A stretch of DNA of 64,000 bases, taken from contig DXIO01000036.1 in the NCBI GenBank assembly GCA_019112875.1, positions 24,960 through 88,959 of the forward strand, in the 5' to 3' direction. The stretch comes from Candidatus Aquabacterium excrementipullorum (GTDB lineage Bacteria > Pseudomonadota > Gammaproteobacteria > Burkholderiales > Burkholderiaceae_C). The translations under genes and the position numbers were made by a program. Of this stretch, positions 62,871 through 64,000 are shown piece by piece (position 1 is the stretch's first letter; each line of letters opens with the position of its first letter). The notes below the pieces were generated by a model that was not told where the DNA came from, did not search any database, and saw only the letters and a list, made by a program, of their open reading frames with translations.

Positions 62871-64000
62871 TCACACGCGAGGTGGGTCGCTGTCACGGGG
62901 AGTGTAGCGATGGGCCGCCAGCTGGGCAATGAAGAGGGGCAAGCCGGTGGCCACCTTGCTGGGCTGCACCTTGATCAAGGCCTCGTCTGGCTGGCCATCG
63001 GGCAAGGTGTCGGGAATGCCGGCCTTGGCCAGCAGTTGCTCCGACAGGCCCAGCGCCAGGATGGGCTTGCAGTGACGGTACTGGTCCTTGATGAACTCCA
63101 GTGTGTGGCCATCGGTCAGCAACGTGTCGATGGCGCCTTGGCCGCAGGGCAGCACCAGAGCATCGAACAGCACGGCGGGGTGGTTCTCCAGGGTCGCGTT
63201 CACCTCGAAGGTCTCGCCCTTGACCGCGGTGACCTGACCCAGGCGCGGCGCGACCAGCCGCGGGATGGCGCCTTGCGCCAGCAGTTCCTTGTGCACGGCC
63301 GCGATCGACGCGCCGTCGATGCCGTCGGCCACCACGATGCCGACCTGCCTGGTGCGGATGCCGACTTCGCCGGGCAGGGCGGTCAGCGACAGGGCCGGCG
63401 ACACCTTCACCTCGGGCTTGGGCGGGTTGTCCAGCGCGCGGGGCAGGCCGGGCGGCACGGGGATACCGAGGCCTTCGGCGACCTTGGCGGCCAGTTCGGG
63501 CGACACGTGCACCAGCGAGGCCACCATGCGCTGGCGGATCGCCGGCACGGTGACCTTGCTCAATTCGAAGCGGAAGGCCGCGGCGATGTGGGCCTTCTCG
63601 ACATCGGTCTGGCTGTTGTAGAACAGCGTGGCCTGGTTGTAGTGCTCTGCGAACTTCTCGGGCTTGCCTCGCACCTTGTCGTCCTGAATGGGCTGCGGGA
63701 AGGACACGAAGCCCTTCACACCGGCCTGGAAGGGGCAGCCGCCGCCCAGCGAATTGGGCTCGTAGGCCACGCGTCCACGCGCGATGGCCTGACGGTGCAG
63801 GCCGTCGCGCTGGTTGTTGTGCACCGGCGCGATCGGCGCATTGATGGGAATCTCATGGAAGTTGGGGCCGCCCAGGCGGCTGATCTGCGTGTCCACGTAG
63901 GAGTGGATGCGCCCCGCCAGGAGCGGGTCGTTGCTGAAATCGATGCCGGGCACGACGTGGGCGGTGCAGAAGGCCACCTGCTCGGTCTCTGCGAAGAAGT
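62871..64000 (-). CDS. katE: Large-subunit catalase (KatE/HPII type), C-terminal part
   Basis: Only the C-terminal ~375 residues are in the window; the gene runs off the right edge. Monofunctional haem catalase of the large-subunit clade: [47 protein letters not shown] near the haem pocket's distal part, then the ~150-residue flavodoxin-like/DJ-1-type domain unique to this clade ([29 protein letters not shown]). Degrades hydrogen peroxide. Followed by cupin and lipoprotein genes in the same direction. The N-terminal half and the proximal Tyr are outside the window. Confidence 0.93.
   Translation of the reverse strand, partial: FFAETEQVAFCTAHVVPGIDFSNDPLLAGRIHSYVDTQISRLGGPNFHEIPINAPIAPVHNNQRDGLHRQAIARGRVAYEPNSLGGGCPFQAGVKGFVSFPQPIQDDKVRGKPEKFAEHYNQATLFYNSQTDVEKAHIAAAFRFELSKVTVPAIRQRMVASLVHVSPELAAKVAEGLGIPVPPGLPRALDNPPKPEVKVSPALSLTALPGEVGIRTRQVGIVVADGIDGASIAAVHKELLAQGAIPRLVAPRLGQVTAVKGETFEVNATLENHPAVLFDALVLPCGQGAIDTLLTDGHTLEFIKDQYRHCKPILALGLSEQLLAKAGIPDTLPDGQPDEALIKVQPSKVATGLPLFIAQLAAHRYTPRDSDPPRV

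Overview
The window is chromosomal DNA of a high-GC betaproteobacterium. Gene order and protein types point to Burkholderiales, near Comamonadaceae/Sphaerotilaceae: thrS-infC-rpmI-rplT-pheS-pheT-ihfA-merR, mfd divergent from ispD, lptF/lptG opposite pepA-holC, the leucyltransferase Bpt next to Aat, a phasin gene, and isocitrate lyase. It is almost entirely housekeeping DNA. I see no rRNA, prophage, insertion sequence or CRISPR array. Six tRNA genes are present: Leu(UAA), Gly(GCC), Cys(GCA), Pro(GGG), Arg(UCU) and Ser(GGA).

Layout. 1-5.3 kb: the 5' part of nadA, then a four-gene envelope-glycolipid operon on the minus strand (flippase-like protein, GT2 polyprenyl-phosphate glycosyltransferase, ArnT-like GT39, PAP2 phosphatase). 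5.3-11.7 kb: rraA, an alpha-oxoamine synthase, serB, a TfoX-like protein, a fatty-acid hydroxylase family protein, a small basic protein and a COG2509-type flavoprotein. 11.7-19.6 kb: mfd, a small frameshifted gene, and ispD separated from ispF by a Phd/zeta-type toxin-antitoxin pair plus amtB. 19.6-29.8 kb: an OmpR/EnvZ-type two-component system, a SIMPL protein, bpt-aat, a phasin, ppa, a class-III aminotransferase, aceA and a small membrane protein.

29.8-40.1 kb: tRNAs and the thrS-to-merR translation cluster. It has a threonine-rich leader peptide with a terminator/antiterminator ahead of thrS, an AUC start for infC, a terminator inside a short upstream ORF before pheS, and an alcohol dehydrogenase gene between pheS and pheT. 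40.1-43 kb: divergent copZ/copA sharing one MerR-type palindromic promoter, then tRNA-Arg. 43-47.4 kb: small unknown genes, an enoyl-CoA hydratase family protein and a FimV-like polar protein. 47.4-55.1 kb: cysB-cbiX, lptF-lptG, pepA-holC, a proline-rich protein, a branched-chain amino acid binding protein and tRNA-Ser. 55.3-64 kb: a GAF-GGDEF-EAL protein, a chemoreceptor, four small secreted or lipoprotein-type genes, a cupin protein and the 3' part of a large-subunit catalase.

The most notable signals are regulatory: the apparent thrS attenuator, the CUU-UGA frameshift in the small gene beside mfd, the autoregulatory-looking promoter of the toxin-antitoxin pair, the symmetric copper promoter, and palindromes ahead of the phasin, ompR and aceA genes. 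All functional calls rest on reading the sequence and on recalled family features; no database search was run.
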